A stretch of 64,000 nt of DNA from Flavobacterium soyae (GCF_021245985.1 NZ_JAJQXA010000023.1:1-64000), one strand, 5' to 3'. Positions 16,800 to 25,475 are shown, counted from the first letter of the stretch. A program made the numbers and translations. Notes: a model not told the origin generated them from the sequence alone.

Positions 16800-16813
16800 G
16801 CAATATTACGATA
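16800..16813. promoter_or_regulatory. Candidate ArsR operator, copy 2 (upstream of arsR)
   Basis: GCAATATTACGATA is identical to 16420-16433. With flanks it reads TATAGC-AATATT-ACGATA, a 14/18 palindrome, 22 nt upstream of the arsR start at 16778. Confidence 0.6.
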
Positions 16814-16897
16814 AAGTTTTATAAGAAACAAATTTTTTTAACGCAAAGCACGCAAAGGTTTTAAATACGGGAGGAGGGGTGTTATTAAAATGCAGAT

Positions 16898-17034
16898 TTT
16901 ACCGCAAAGCACGCAAAGTTTTTACGCAAAGTTCGCTAAGGTTTAGAAAAAGAAAAAGTTTTGTGAACTTAGTTTTTTATAAAATCCGTTTACATAAAAT
17001 CTTTGCGTAAAAACTTTGCGTGCTTTGCGGTAAA
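16898..17034. repeat. Intergenic element with perfect 34-bp inverted arms
   Basis: Arms 16898-16931 (from TTTACCGCAAAGCACG) and 17001-17034 (to GTGCTTTGCGGTAAA) are perfect inverted repeats around a 69-bp centre. Each arm contains three CGCAAAG units, the same design as 9018-9109. A further partial copy (ACGCAAAGCACGCAAAG) lies at about 16840-16857. It separates arsR (upstream on the minus strand) from the permease gene's 3' end. Confidence 0.88.
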
Positions 17035-17053
17035 AAAATCAGCCGTAAAAAAC

Positions 17054-18391
17054 CTAACACTTAAAATTTCGCCATCCCAAACCAATCAATACTAAATTGA
17101 AAAGAAGTAATGGTAAAAACGCTTTTACAAAACCATTTTCAGAGTTATCATTAAACGTTTCTACTTTAAAATTGTTCCATTTTTGCTGGTCGACAGGAGC
17201 ATTATCAAATATCTTCGGATAAAAATGCAGCCGTAGTTTTTCGTGAAACTGCTTCGTTTCTTTCAGGAATAAAAGCTGGTTCCGCAAGTCAGATTTTGCA
17301 ATTTCATTCAATTGAATCTGAGTATGAAGCGTTGGAATAAACCGTGCAATCAATTCGCCGGTATTATTTCGCTGCTCTAATTTTGATTCAAATTCTTTGG
17401 ATTGTACGGCAGATTCATCATCACCCATTTGCTGCATTGCATAATACCAAAGCCAGCTGAATTCTGTTTCCGGCAGAGGGTAATTTTTAAACTGCGGATA
17501 ATGTTTGTAGAATTTATCCAGCGTTGCCTGCTTATCCATATCCCATTTTTCGTGATATGCATTTCTCTGCGTAAGCGTTAATTCTAAAGCTTCGGGAACT
17601 TTATATTTATTGATGATATACGTATTGATTCCAGCCGGAAGAATAATAATCAAAAACAACCAGATCGTTAATAAAATAACGGCATTGAAGTTGGAATTTC
17701 TCTGAAGTGAAACAATAAAAAAACAAACCGAAAACCAAAACAAAATGTACAAAACTGCGATTCCGTAAAATAGAATAAACGTTTTGTCAATTGGAATTTG
17801 CAAAAAGAAAACTGCAATTAAAAGCAGGAGAGACAAAAGCGCAATTAAACTTAAAATGCGAACATAAAACAGTTTTAAAATATATAAAAAGATATTAGGA
17901 CTTTGAGCTGTCACAATTTTCCAGGTTCCTGATTCTTTTTCTTCGGAAATAATATTATACAAAAAAGCAATAATCAAAAGCGGAAACAGATATAAAAGCA
18001 CAAAACTAAAATCGATATTTCCGGACAAAAGATTACTCGGATTATTGAGTTCCGAATCGTATTTTTGAGCTTCCAGTCCACGAATTGTAACACTTTGAAT
18101 TGAGGGATTTACATCACGCTGCCCGATTGCTAGACTGCTGATGGGTAAAGTCGTATTAACCAATGAAAACTTGATGTAGTAGAGCAGAAGCCCAATTTCG
18201 TCTTTATGGAAAGCAGCATTTCTGGCAATGTGTTCTTTTTGATAAATTACAGCTTCGGTAATATTCTTTTGTTGTTTTTCCTGAAACTGACGGCCGATTA
18301 AAAGGCTTATAAAACCAATGATTAATAAAAAAAGTAATCCAATCCTGGTGCCTTTTGAGCGTATGAAATTTTTAAATAATAGTACTAACAT
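17054..18391 (-). CDS. ABC-2 type permease (DUF3526-like), second of pair
   Basis: This 445-aa membrane protein has an N-terminal TM (about 15-36), then a large soluble loop, then about five TMs (around 135-255: SFVLLYLFPLLIIAFLYNII). A second extracytoplasmic or cytosolic domain follows (about 260-415), and a last TM near the C-terminus. EEKESGTW after TM2 is the conserved coupling motif of NosY/ABC-2 permeases. It starts 1 nt after the end of the partner permease gene, so the two probably form a heterodimer driven by the ATPase encoded upstream. A role in metal or metallophore movement is inferred from the TonB receptor in the same unit. Confidence 0.8.
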   Translation of the reverse strand: MLVLLFKNFIRSKGTRIGLLFLLIIGFISLLIGRQFQEKQQKNITEAVIYQKEHIARNAAFHKDEIGLLLYYIKFSLVNTTLPISSLAIGQRDVNPSIQSVTIRGLEAQKYDSELNNPSNLLSGNIDFSFVLLYLFPLLIIAFLYNIISEEKESGTWKIVTAQSPNIFLYILKLFYVRILSLIALLSLLLLIAVFFLQIPIDKTFILFYGIAVLYILFWFSVCFFIVSLQRNSNFNAVILLTIWLFLIIILPAGINTYIINKYKVPEALELTLTQRNAYHEKWDMDKQATLDKFYKHYPQFKNYPLPETEFSWLWYYAMQQMGDDESAVQSKEFESKLEQRNNTGELIARFIPTLHTQIQLNEIAKSDLRNQLLFLKETKQFHEKLRLHFYPKIFDNAPVDQQKWNNFKVETFNDNSENGFVKAFLPLLLFNLVLIGLGWRNFKC

Positions 18392-18392
18392 A

Positions 18393-19844
18393 TTAGATGG
18401 CTTTTAGGTTTTTAGCAGCAGCTTTAATCAAAACAAGCAGCAGAATTATCCATAGCAATATGGAGATGATAGCAGTAATTTCAGTCTTTAAGACTTCCCA
18501 AACTGGTTTTGGTTCATAGTGAAATTCTTCAACATCGGCCCAATGGTTTTTATCGATCGTCTGCGGTTTATCATTTGGTCCGGGTTTTTTATTGCTGATA
18601 TATTTGATCTGCAAAGCGTTCATTTTCTGCGCCATATTGTAACGGTATTGCTCCGCTTGTTTTTGAAAATCGATGTACGAATCATAATCTGTATTTGATA
18701 ATCCCATCGACAGATTTTTCATTGCGATGTACGGATTTAAAAACGAAACAGCTTTAGAAAAACTATTTTGTTTTTCGTAAATTTTCAGCAGATCTTCTAA
18801 ATGTTTATTATAAATATTCGAGCTGATTCTTTCACCTTCGGTCATAATAAATCCGGAATAATTAAAAGGAAGTTTTTGTACCGAATCGACTTTGTAAACA
18901 CGTAATAAAGAATCTTTTATGGCTTTGTAATGCACATCATTCGGGTTATGACTGTCACCTTGTTTCAGGATATCTTTTTCAATATCGCTGTTAAACTGGA
19001 TTTTCGAAGGCGCTTGATATAAATATGCCCCAATTGACTGAGTAGTTCTTGGGAGAATTATGGTAAAAATCAGCCAGATTCCAATTAATGAAACCAACGC
19101 TTTTTTTGAGGTTTTGCTTGATGCCGAAACCAAAACGGCAATGACAGAAAAGAACATCAGATAAATAAAATGAAACCCAATAAACAACAGCATTTTAATC
19201 GTTTCATCTGCCGAAATTGAAAAGTTTTGAAGCATTAACCAAATCAAAACCAATACGATAATGGTTGGAACAAAAAACAGCATAATGATACTGGCTATCC
19301 CAAGTATTTTACCAAATAAAAGCTGTTTCCAGCTGATTCCCTGACTTAAAAGGATTTTTAAAGTTCCGTTTTCTCTTTCGTAGGCAACAGAATTAAACCC
19401 AGCAAAAAAGATCAATAATGGCAGTAAAACCTGCAAAACCATGGCAATGCTTATTTCTCCAAAACGAAGCATACTGTTAGAGAATCCGGCTTCAGAGAAA
19501 TTAGCGGTATTTTGTTTATGCGCTTCGAGGAAAATTGCATTTCCAAAAAAAGGTTCCATTCCAAATTCAAAAACACTTAACGAAGTACTTTTTCTAAAAG
19601 CAAAATTCCCGTAATGTGCCATTCTATGCGGATTTTTATCTGGATTTTTCAACCAGTCTTCGCGGGATTCATGCTGATATTTTTCACTGGTTTCGTTTTG
19701 GCTTTTGTAATTATCCCAGCCTGAAAAAGCGGCGAATAAAAGTAAGACGCCAATAAAAAGTGTAATAATATAAACTGCCGAATTTTTAAAAACAGCATTT
19801 TTAAAATGTCTGGCTATAAGGAGTTCTGTGTGTAATAATTTCAT
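18393..19844 (-). CDS. ABC-2 type permease (DUF3526-like), first of pair
   Basis: This 483-aa protein has the same layout as its neighbour: N-terminal TM (about 20-42), soluble loop, a TM block at about 140-275 with coupling motif YERENGTLKILL, a long soluble segment (about 280-445), and a C-terminal TM (ITAIISILLWIILLLVL). The paired genes are 1 nt apart. The upstream neighbour in the same orientation is the TonB receptor (205 bp gap containing a repeat). Transport direction cannot be told from sequence. Confidence 0.8.
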   Translation of the reverse strand: MKLLHTELLIARHFKNAVFKNSAVYIITLFIGVLLLFAAFSGWDNYKSQNETSEKYQHESREDWLKNPDKNPHRMAHYGNFAFRKSTSLSVFEFGMEPFFGNAIFLEAHKQNTANFSEAGFSNSMLRFGEISIAMVLQVLLPLLIFFAGFNSVAYERENGTLKILLSQGISWKQLLFGKILGIASIIMLFFVPTIIVLVLIWLMLQNFSISADETIKMLLFIGFHFIYLMFFSVIAVLVSASSKTSKKALVSLIGIWLIFTIILPRTTQSIGAYLYQAPSKIQFNSDIEKDILKQGDSHNPNDVHYKAIKDSLLRVYKVDSVQKLPFNYSGFIMTEGERISSNIYNKHLEDLLKIYEKQNSFSKAVSFLNPYIAMKNLSMGLSNTDYDSYIDFQKQAEQYRYNMAQKMNALQIKYISNKKPGPNDKPQTIDKNHWADVEEFHYEPKPVWEVLKTEITAIISILLWIILLLVLIKAAAKNLKAI

Positions 19845-19877
19845 ATTAATTAAAATTTAGCTGTTGAGTGTAATTTG

Positions 19878-20029
19878 TTTAAACACATAGAAACATAGCT
19901 TTTAGTCGATTTTAAAAAAGGCGTTTCACTTGTATAAATTCATCCCGAGACTTCGGGACTATGTGTTAGAAACTGGTTTCTTTGAACTGCCTTCTTTAGT
20001 AAAAAAATCTATGTTTCTATGTGTTTAAA
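19878..20029. repeat. Inverted-repeat element, TTTAAACACATAG family (copy 1)
   Basis: Perfect 21-bp arms lie at 19878-19898 (from TTTAAACACATAGAAACA) and 20009-20029. The centre contains GGCGTTTCACT and a TCCCGA/TCGGGA stem near 19945-19961. The same arms and the GGCGTTTCACT core occur at 36669-36811. This copy lies inside the TonB/ABC unit and may attenuate or stabilise transcript. Confidence 0.88.
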
Positions 20030-20048
20030 TATTTTTCAACTCAACGAA

Positions 20049-22343
20049 TTAAAATTTATAAGTTACGGTAAGGCTCGCATTTCTTGGGCTTCCTGGAAAT
20101 AAACGCAAGTAATTCTGTGCGCCAAGCCAATAGGTTTTATTTAATAAATTGCCGGCATTTACAGCAATCTGCACATTGCTTTTGCTAGGTTTATAAAATA
20201 TCGCTGCATCAAAAATGGTAAAATCAGGAAGTGTAAAATCTCTTGTAAACCAAGGAATCTTACTGCTTTGATACTGCATTCCGAAACCAATTCCTAAATC
20301 CTGCAAAGCAGAACCTGCTTTAAAGTTGTAACGCGTCCATAAATTGGCACTGTTTTTTGGCGTATTTTGTTTTCTGGCACCAATTAAAGCCGGATTATTG
20401 TCTTTTATAATTTCGGCATCGATATAACTGTACGAAGCGTTTACCTGCCAGTCTGGTGTAATATAACCTGCTAAATCGCACTCAAAACCACGGCTTCGTT
20501 CTGCACCTCTTGTAACCAATAAATCAGGATTTGCAGGATCATTGGCATTCATTAAAATATTGCGCTGTCTGATTTCATAGATCGCTGCGTTAAAACTCAT
20601 TGAGTTGTTTAAAAAAGTTGTTTTTATTCCTGCTTCTTTCAAATCACTTTTGAGTGGATCGAATAAACTTCCGGCAGGCAATGAACCGGTTTGAGGCATT
20701 AAAGTAACCGTATTCGATTGCGGCTGATAACCTTCGAGATAGGTCGTGTAAACATTTATAGCATTATTTACCGCATAAGTAATCCCAACTCTTGGCAGTA
20801 AAGCTGTTTTTTTGACTTTTAATTCATTGCTGGTTTCGTAGTTTGTAATATCCTCAAACCATTCGTTTCGCAAACCCAATAAAAAAGTAAATTTTTTCCA
20901 TTGAATCTGATCCTGAATATAAATGGCATTAGTTGCTGTAAGTGCCGATGGCAGCGCTGTTCTAATATTCAGCGTATAATCTTCAGGGCTTGTAATTTTG
21001 TAAGTTGGATTATTCAAATTAAAATATTCTACATTTGGTTTTGGCATTACAACACCGTCAACTGTAATGGTTTGATAATTTGAGGAATTCGCCAAAACAA
21101 AAGTGTTCGCAACCGTTCCGTCTTTTAATAAATAACCTCTTGCCGCGTTTTGTCCGCCGCCTTTGTTTTTGTTCCAGCTGCTTAAATCATAACCCGTTAG
21201 TAATTTATGATTGAGTTTTCCGGTTTTGAAATCGAAGTTTAAATAAGCACTCAAATTGTCGATATCCCAATTTTGCTGACGCTGCACAAACTGCATCATC
21301 GCCAGATTTGTAACAGGCTGATTGTTTATATCGACCGCAAATGCATTTGTAGTTCTGTGTTCCTGAAGATCTTCTGTCCAGGTTTGTTTCATGTACGATG
21401 CATTAAAACCAATTTTAGAACTGAATTTATGGGCAAAATTCGTCATCAAAATCATTTCTTTCGATTTAAAGAAATCACTTGGCGATCCTAGATTTAAACT
21501 AATTGGGGTTTTATTTAAACTTGTTTTTCCGGCAGCGGCACCAAAAATAGGCTGACCTCTGTCAAGATTTCCATTCATATCGCTCAAAATCAATTCCGTA
21601 TTAACTGCCGTTTTTTCATTTGGAAAATAACTGAAGGAAGGCGAAATTAAAAACGATTTATTATGGACTAAATCACGAAAGGATTTTGCCTGTTGATACG
21701 CACCGTTTACACGGTATAAAAGTGTTTTTGATTCGTTTAAAGGACCTGTAAAATCAAGCGTCCCGCGTAAAGTGCTGAAACTGCCCACGCTCATGCCGAT
21801 TTCTTTTCGATCAACTGTCAAAGGCTTTTTAGTTACCATATTGATGCTTCCGCCCGGATCAACAGAAGAAAATGTCGCACTCGACGGACCTTTTATCACT
21901 TCAACGCGTTCAATATTACTCGTTAAAGGCTGTAAAAAATAGTATTGGCGCGTTCGCATTCCGTTGATAATCTGTCCTTCTTCATTTTGGCTGATACCTC
22001 GAATCGTATATTGATTGTAATAACTTGCCGGAATTACACCGCTTGCCATTTTTACAGCATCGGCGAGATAAAATGCGCCTTTATCGGTAATAAGTTCTTT
22101 GGTTATGGTTGAGATAGACTGCGGAATATCTTTGTTTAAAGCTGCCGTTTTTGTGGCAGCAAACGAATAATCGCTGGTGTATTTTTTGGTCGAACGTCCC
22201 ACAATTTCAACGGTTTGCAATTCGTTTTTGGTCATTTTAACAGAATCCTGAGCAATGCTGTCAGTATTTTTTTTGTTAATAGTCTGTGATTGTGCGGACT
22301 GCGCGGTGATTATTATAAATAAAAAGAGAATTAAATGTTTCAT
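20049..22343 (-). CDS. TonB-dependent siderophore/metallophore-type receptor
   Basis: This 764-aa outer membrane receptor has a signal peptide to about residue 19 and a plug domain with the FhuA/FecA-like DIPQSISTITKELI segment and VEVIKGPSSATFSSVDPGG. A 22-strand barrel follows, ending in the aromatic strand ASLTVTYKF. It lacks the carboxypeptidase-like N-terminal extension common in Bacteroidota. It starts 29 nt after the ABC ATPase stop and precedes two ABC-2 permease genes, an arrangement suggesting one uptake/processing unit. Family resemblance points to a ferric siderophore; copper or another metal chelate is possible given the His/Cys-rich protein upstream. Confidence 0.88.
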   Translation of the reverse strand: MKHLILFLFIIITAQSAQSQTINKKNTDSIAQDSVKMTKNELQTVEIVGRSTKKYTSDYSFAATKTAALNKDIPQSISTITKELITDKGAFYLADAVKMASGVIPASYYNQYTIRGISQNEEGQIINGMRTRQYYFLQPLTSNIERVEVIKGPSSATFSSVDPGGSINMVTKKPLTVDRKEIGMSVGSFSTLRGTLDFTGPLNESKTLLYRVNGAYQQAKSFRDLVHNKSFLISPSFSYFPNEKTAVNTELILSDMNGNLDRGQPIFGAAAGKTSLNKTPISLNLGSPSDFFKSKEMILMTNFAHKFSSKIGFNASYMKQTWTEDLQEHRTTNAFAVDINNQPVTNLAMMQFVQRQQNWDIDNLSAYLNFDFKTGKLNHKLLTGYDLSSWNKNKGGGQNAARGYLLKDGTVANTFVLANSSNYQTITVDGVVMPKPNVEYFNLNNPTYKITSPEDYTLNIRTALPSALTATNAIYIQDQIQWKKFTFLLGLRNEWFEDITNYETSNELKVKKTALLPRVGITYAVNNAINVYTTYLEGYQPQSNTVTLMPQTGSLPAGSLFDPLKSDLKEAGIKTTFLNNSMSFNAAIYEIRQRNILMNANDPANPDLLVTRGAERSRGFECDLAGYITPDWQVNASYSYIDAEIIKDNNPALIGARKQNTPKNSANLWTRYNFKAGSALQDLGIGFGMQYQSSKIPWFTRDFTLPDFTIFDAAIFYKPSKSNVQIAVNAGNLLNKTYWLGAQNYLRLFPGSPRNASLTVTYKF

Positions 22344-22372
22344 TTTGGTTTTGATTGGAAATACCTTTTCCT

Positions 22373-23068
22373 TTAAACGGTTTGTAAATACAAATCTTCG
22401 AGCTCATTTGCTGAGATTTTAGCTGCTTCGATTACAGTGACTAAATTTCCCTGTTTCATAATACCAATGTGCGAAGCGACTTCTCTGGCTCTGAAAATGT
22501 CATGTGTTGCCATTAAAATTGCTGTTCCATCGGCAGAAAGCTCTTTTAAAATCTGCGAAAATTCGTTGGAAGCTTTGGGATCTAAACCGCTCGTAGGTTC
22601 ATCTAATAAAAGCACTTTAGCTTTTTTGGCAATCGCAATCGCAATTCCCACTTTTTGGCGCATTCCTTTAGAATACCCATCCAGCTTTTGATCGTGCGCT
22701 GCAGCCTGTAAACCGGCTTTGTTCAGGAAATAAGTTAATTCTCCTGCAGAATATTTGAATCCGGCGAGAGATGAAAAGAACTTTAGGTTTTCTAAACCGG
22801 TTAAATTGGGATAAAGCATTACAGTTTCTGGAATGTAGGCCACATGCTTTTTTGTTTCCTGCGTATTTTGAGTAACCGAAATGTTATTGATTTCTAATTC
22901 TCCCGATGTTGGCTCGATAAAGCCCAAAAAGAGATTGATTGTAGTCGTTTTTCCGGCGCCGTTTTGTCCTAAAAGCGCAAAGATTTCGCCTTCGTTTATG
23001 GTTAAATTTAAGGAATTCAAAGCCGTATGATCACCATACTTCTTGGTGAGATTTTTTGCTGTAAGCAT
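22373..23068 (-). CDS. ABC transporter ATP-binding protein (NosF-like)
   Basis: This 231-aa ATPase has Walker A GQNGAGKTT (34-42), Q-loop region YIPETVMLYPNLTG, a YSKGMRQK signature in place of LSGGQ, Walker B LLLDEPTSGLD and H-loop ATHDI. The YSKGM signature and the ATHDIFRAREVA ending recall NosF and other ABC-2 drivers. It probably powers the two permeases encoded downstream after the TonB receptor gene. It is first in a minus-strand cluster with 29-nt spacing to the receptor. Confidence 0.88.
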   Translation of the reverse strand: MLTAKNLTKKYGDHTALNSLNLTINEGEIFALLGQNGAGKTTTINLFLGFIEPTSGELEINNISVTQNTQETKKHVAYIPETVMLYPNLTGLENLKFFSSLAGFKYSAGELTYFLNKAGLQAAAHDQKLDGYSKGMRQKVGIAIAIAKKAKVLLLDEPTSGLDPKASNEFSQILKELSADGTAILMATHDIFRAREVASHIGIMKQGNLVTVIEAAKISANELEDLYLQTV

Positions 23069-23311
23069 AGTTTTTATGTATTTGGGTAAATTGATTTTGG
23101 AAATGATATGGAAATCCCAGGCTTTTACTTTATTTGTAAAGGCTTGATTATGAATATCTAATTTTGAGAAGGGATAATTTACTACAAGAGTTAAAAGGCT
23201 GGTTTGAGTCCAAATAAAGGAACCAAACAGCTGTAAAACAGTATTTCTTTTTACCCAATTTATTATATAGGTAAAAAGCTGCTTTTATTTAAATAAGTAA
23301 AATGCAGTAAA

Positions 23312-23662
23312 TTAAATGAATGCGGGAGGCGCGCGCAGTGCAAAGAGACTGCCTTTAAAAAATGCAGTATAAACCTTCGAATAAAAGAATTTATAAGAGG
23401 TTTCGACCGTTATTTTATGAAATGATAATGCCTGAAATGAATTCGGAATAAAAGTACTAAAGGCAAAATGGCAAATATGACAATTAGCATCAACCGAATG
23501 GCTGTGCGTTATTTGTTTTTGTCCGGCGGTAGTTTTGTGCTCACAGTGTTTCTCTGAAGCCTGCCTTAAAATATGTTCGTAGGAGTGAACCGTCTGAAAC
23601 AGCATGGCGAACAATACTGCAAAAGACATCAGTAAATTTACAACTACGATTTTCTTTTTCAT
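23312..23662 (-). CDS. Small exported His/Cys-rich protein (DUF2946-like)
   Basis: This 116-aa protein has an N-terminal hydrophobic segment (VVVNLLMSFAVLFAMLF). Histidines and cysteines follow (HSYEH, KHCEHK, HSHSVDANCHICHF), and the C-terminus holds ALRAPPAF. The RAPP/RGPP ending and the CHIC-type motif resemble DUF2946 and related proteins found beside copper-related TonB receptors. The ABC ATPase gene starts 243 bp further on in the same direction. Periplasmic metal binding is inferred from composition; the family assignment is tentative. Confidence 0.6.
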   Translation of the reverse strand: MKKKIVVVNLLMSFAVLFAMLFQTVHSYEHILRQASEKHCEHKTTAGQKQITHSHSVDANCHICHFAFSTFIPNSFQALSFHKITVETSYKFFYSKVYTAFFKGSLFALRAPPAFI

Positions 23663-23727
23663 TCAGTGGTATTTCTGCTGCGATATTTAACCTTTTCATT
23701 ATGAAAGAAATAAACGCAACAGTGTTG

Positions 23728-23735
23728 CAAATATA
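23728..23735 (-). promoter_or_regulatory. -7 box upstream of the DUF2946-like gene
   Basis: The minus strand reads TATATTTG, a perfect TAnnTTTG, 65 nt before the start at 23662. The short palindrome GCAAC-AGT-GTTGC (23716-23728) lies immediately downstream. No clear -33 TTG was found. Confidence 0.45.
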
Positions 23736-23814
23736 AATACTTAATTTAGAAATGCACTAATTTCAGCTTTATATTTTTGATGATTATATTGTAAACTGGC
23801 CGTATTTGCTGATT

Positions 23815-24249
23815 TTACAAATTACTGTACAATAGTTGCAGCGTATGAAAATCAGAAGATCCGTCAAAGTATTTATGCAAAACTTCCTGAAAAACGGGCT
23901 CTGTATTTTGAATGCTTGCAAAAAGCGTCATACACGATTGTAAATTTTCAACATCTGGCGTACCAAATATATCTACAGCGTCGAGTTCGTCTTTTTTGAC
24001 CAATTCTTCTGTTATTTCAATAAGGTGTTTTCCTAAAATTGGGTGTTCGAGAAAAGCAATTGCTTCATCGGCATTTTTAATTTCGTAGAATTTTGATGTA
24101 TCACTCGAACCCATTCCTTTTATCTGTGGAAAAATAAACCACATCCATGGAGATTTTTTTTTGCCTTTCTTAATTTCATCAAGAGCAGTCAGGTACAATT
24201 TGTTTTGAGCGTCTAAAAATCGAAGTAATTCTTTGTTATTGTAAGCCAT
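23815..24249 (-). CDS. DUF1810 family protein
   Basis: This 144-aa soluble protein has the family landmarks: LLRFLDAQNKLYLTALDEIKKGKK at the start, SPWMWFIFPQIKGMG, then the EAIAFLEHPILGKHLIE helix. Length fits the family (about 140-150). The DUF1810 fold is all-alpha, and no enzymatic activity is established that I can name with confidence. It is monocistronic, between the metal cluster and the DapB-like gene, and nothing in the context suggests a role. Confidence 0.88.
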   Translation of the reverse strand: MAYNNKELLRFLDAQNKLYLTALDEIKKGKKKSPWMWFIFPQIKGMGSSDTSKFYEIKNADEAIAFLEHPILGKHLIEITEELVKKDELDAVDIFGTPDVENLQSCMTLFASIQNTEPVFQEVLHKYFDGSSDFHTLQLLYSNL

Positions 24250-24654
24250 TCTTTACTTTATTGATTTGGGGGTATCAGGTCATAAAACTACTCAAAATAT
24301 GTTTAGCTGTATATTACTAAATCCTTTTTTTACTGCTATTTTATTGAAATATTATGAAGAAAAAGTGATTAAAAAAGAACCGTAAAAATTTAGCTGCAAA
24401 AAGTAAAATACTCATCTAAAAGTTCATTCAAATTTTATTCGGGTAAAAATTAAATAACAAAATATTTCCTGTTAACAAGCTTGTTTATTGTTATAAATAA
24501 AAGTTTTTTCTAGATGCTTTGTTGTAATTTTCCTATTTTTATCAAACAGGGTTATTTGCTGCGATATTTTTAAAACAATTTCTTCAATCGTATTTCATCA
24601 TAGCAATACCCAATTTCTGCTAACGGGTTTCATACTCAAATTAAAAAATAAAAT
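24250..24654. other. Intergenic region between divergent genes
   Basis: This 405-bp AT-rich region separates the minus-strand DUF1810 gene from the plus-strand DapB-like gene. Promoters for both must lie here, but I saw no clean TTG-TAnnTTTG pair, no strong inverted repeat and no ORF over about 25 codons. Confidence 0.5.
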
Positions 24655-25404
24655 ATGAAAATAGGATTAATAGGATTTGGAAAAACAGGAAAATCAGTAG
24701 CATCAATATTACTTGAAAATAAAAAATTCTCACTGGAATGGGTTTTAAGACAAAGCAAGGTTTTAGAACACAGATCTGCCCCGGAATTTTTAGGAATTGA
24801 ATCTAACGAACCCGGACTAATTTATTCAAGTTCAAATACAAATGTTAACGATTTACTTGAAAAACATCCTGTAGATGCAATCATTGATTTTTCTTCAGAT
24901 GAGGGGATTTATTTTTACGGAGAATCTGCAGCAAAGAAAAATATAAAGATTATATCTGCAATATCGCATTACAAGGATAAAGAGCTGAAACTACTTAAAA
25001 AACTTGCTGATAAAACAACAGTTTTTTGGTCTCCAAATATTACTTTGGGTGTCAATTATTTATTGTTTGCTGCCAGGTTTTTAAAGAAAATTGCACCCTG
25101 GGTTGATATCGAAGTAAACGAAGAGCATTTTAAGAAAAAAGAAGGAACATCCGGAACGGCCATAAAAATTGCCGAAGCGCTTGATGTTGAAAAAGAAAGT
25201 ATCAACTCGGTCAGAGCAGGAGGAATTGTTGGGAAACATGAAGTTATCTTTGGATTTCCATATCAAACGGTTCGTTTAATTCACGAATCGATTTCAAGGG
25301 AAGCTTTTGGAAGCGGCGTTGTTTTTGTCGCTGAGAATTTAAAAGACAAGAAAAAAGGATTGTACAGCTTTGAAGATATTCTATCGCCTTATTTTGCGGT
25401 TTAG
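24655..25404 (+). CDS. dapB: DapB-like 4-hydroxy-tetrahydrodipicolinate reductase, divergent
   Basis: This 249-aa protein has an N-terminal Rossmann motif GFGKTGKSV and a C-terminal DapB domain. In EEHFKKKEGTSGTA, the catalytic His and the Lys four residues later are kept, as is SGTA, but the usual DAP-SGTA becomes EG-TSGTA. The Asp-Ala-Pro is lost and the loop is one residue shorter. The expected reaction is NAD(P)H reduction of HTPA in lysine/diaminopimelate synthesis. The gene stands alone, without dapA or lepB-type neighbours, and differs from the canonical flavobacterial DapB I recall. It may therefore be a paralogue acting on a related substrate. Confidence 0.75.
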   Translation: MKIGLIGFGKTGKSVASILLENKKFSLEWVLRQSKVLEHRSAPEFLGIESNEPGLIYSSSNTNVNDLLEKHPVDAIIDFSSDEGIYFYGESAAKKNIKIISAISHYKDKELKLLKKLADKTTVFWSPNITLGVNYLLFAARFLKKIAPWVDIEVNEEHFKKKEGTSGTAIKIAEALDVEKESINSVRAGGIVGKHEVIFGFPYQTVRLIHESISREAFGSGVVFVAENLKDKKKGLYSFEDILSPYFAV

Positions 25405-25439
25405 TTATGCCGCAAAGGCGCTAAGTTACTAAGTTTTTT

Positions 25440-25475
25440 AATCTGCAGTCCCGATAGCTATCGGGACTGCAGATT
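25440..25475. repeat. Perfect 36-bp palindrome (TCCCGATAGCTATCGGGA core)
   Basis: The palindrome is centred on AGCT at 25456-25459 and extends through CTGCAG to AATCTGCAG/CTGCAGATT at the ends. Near-identical CTAAGTTTTT sequences lie on both sides (left ending 25439, right from 25478), so the palindrome looks inserted between short direct repeats. It lies downstream of the DapB-like gene and may act as its terminator. Confidence 0.85.
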
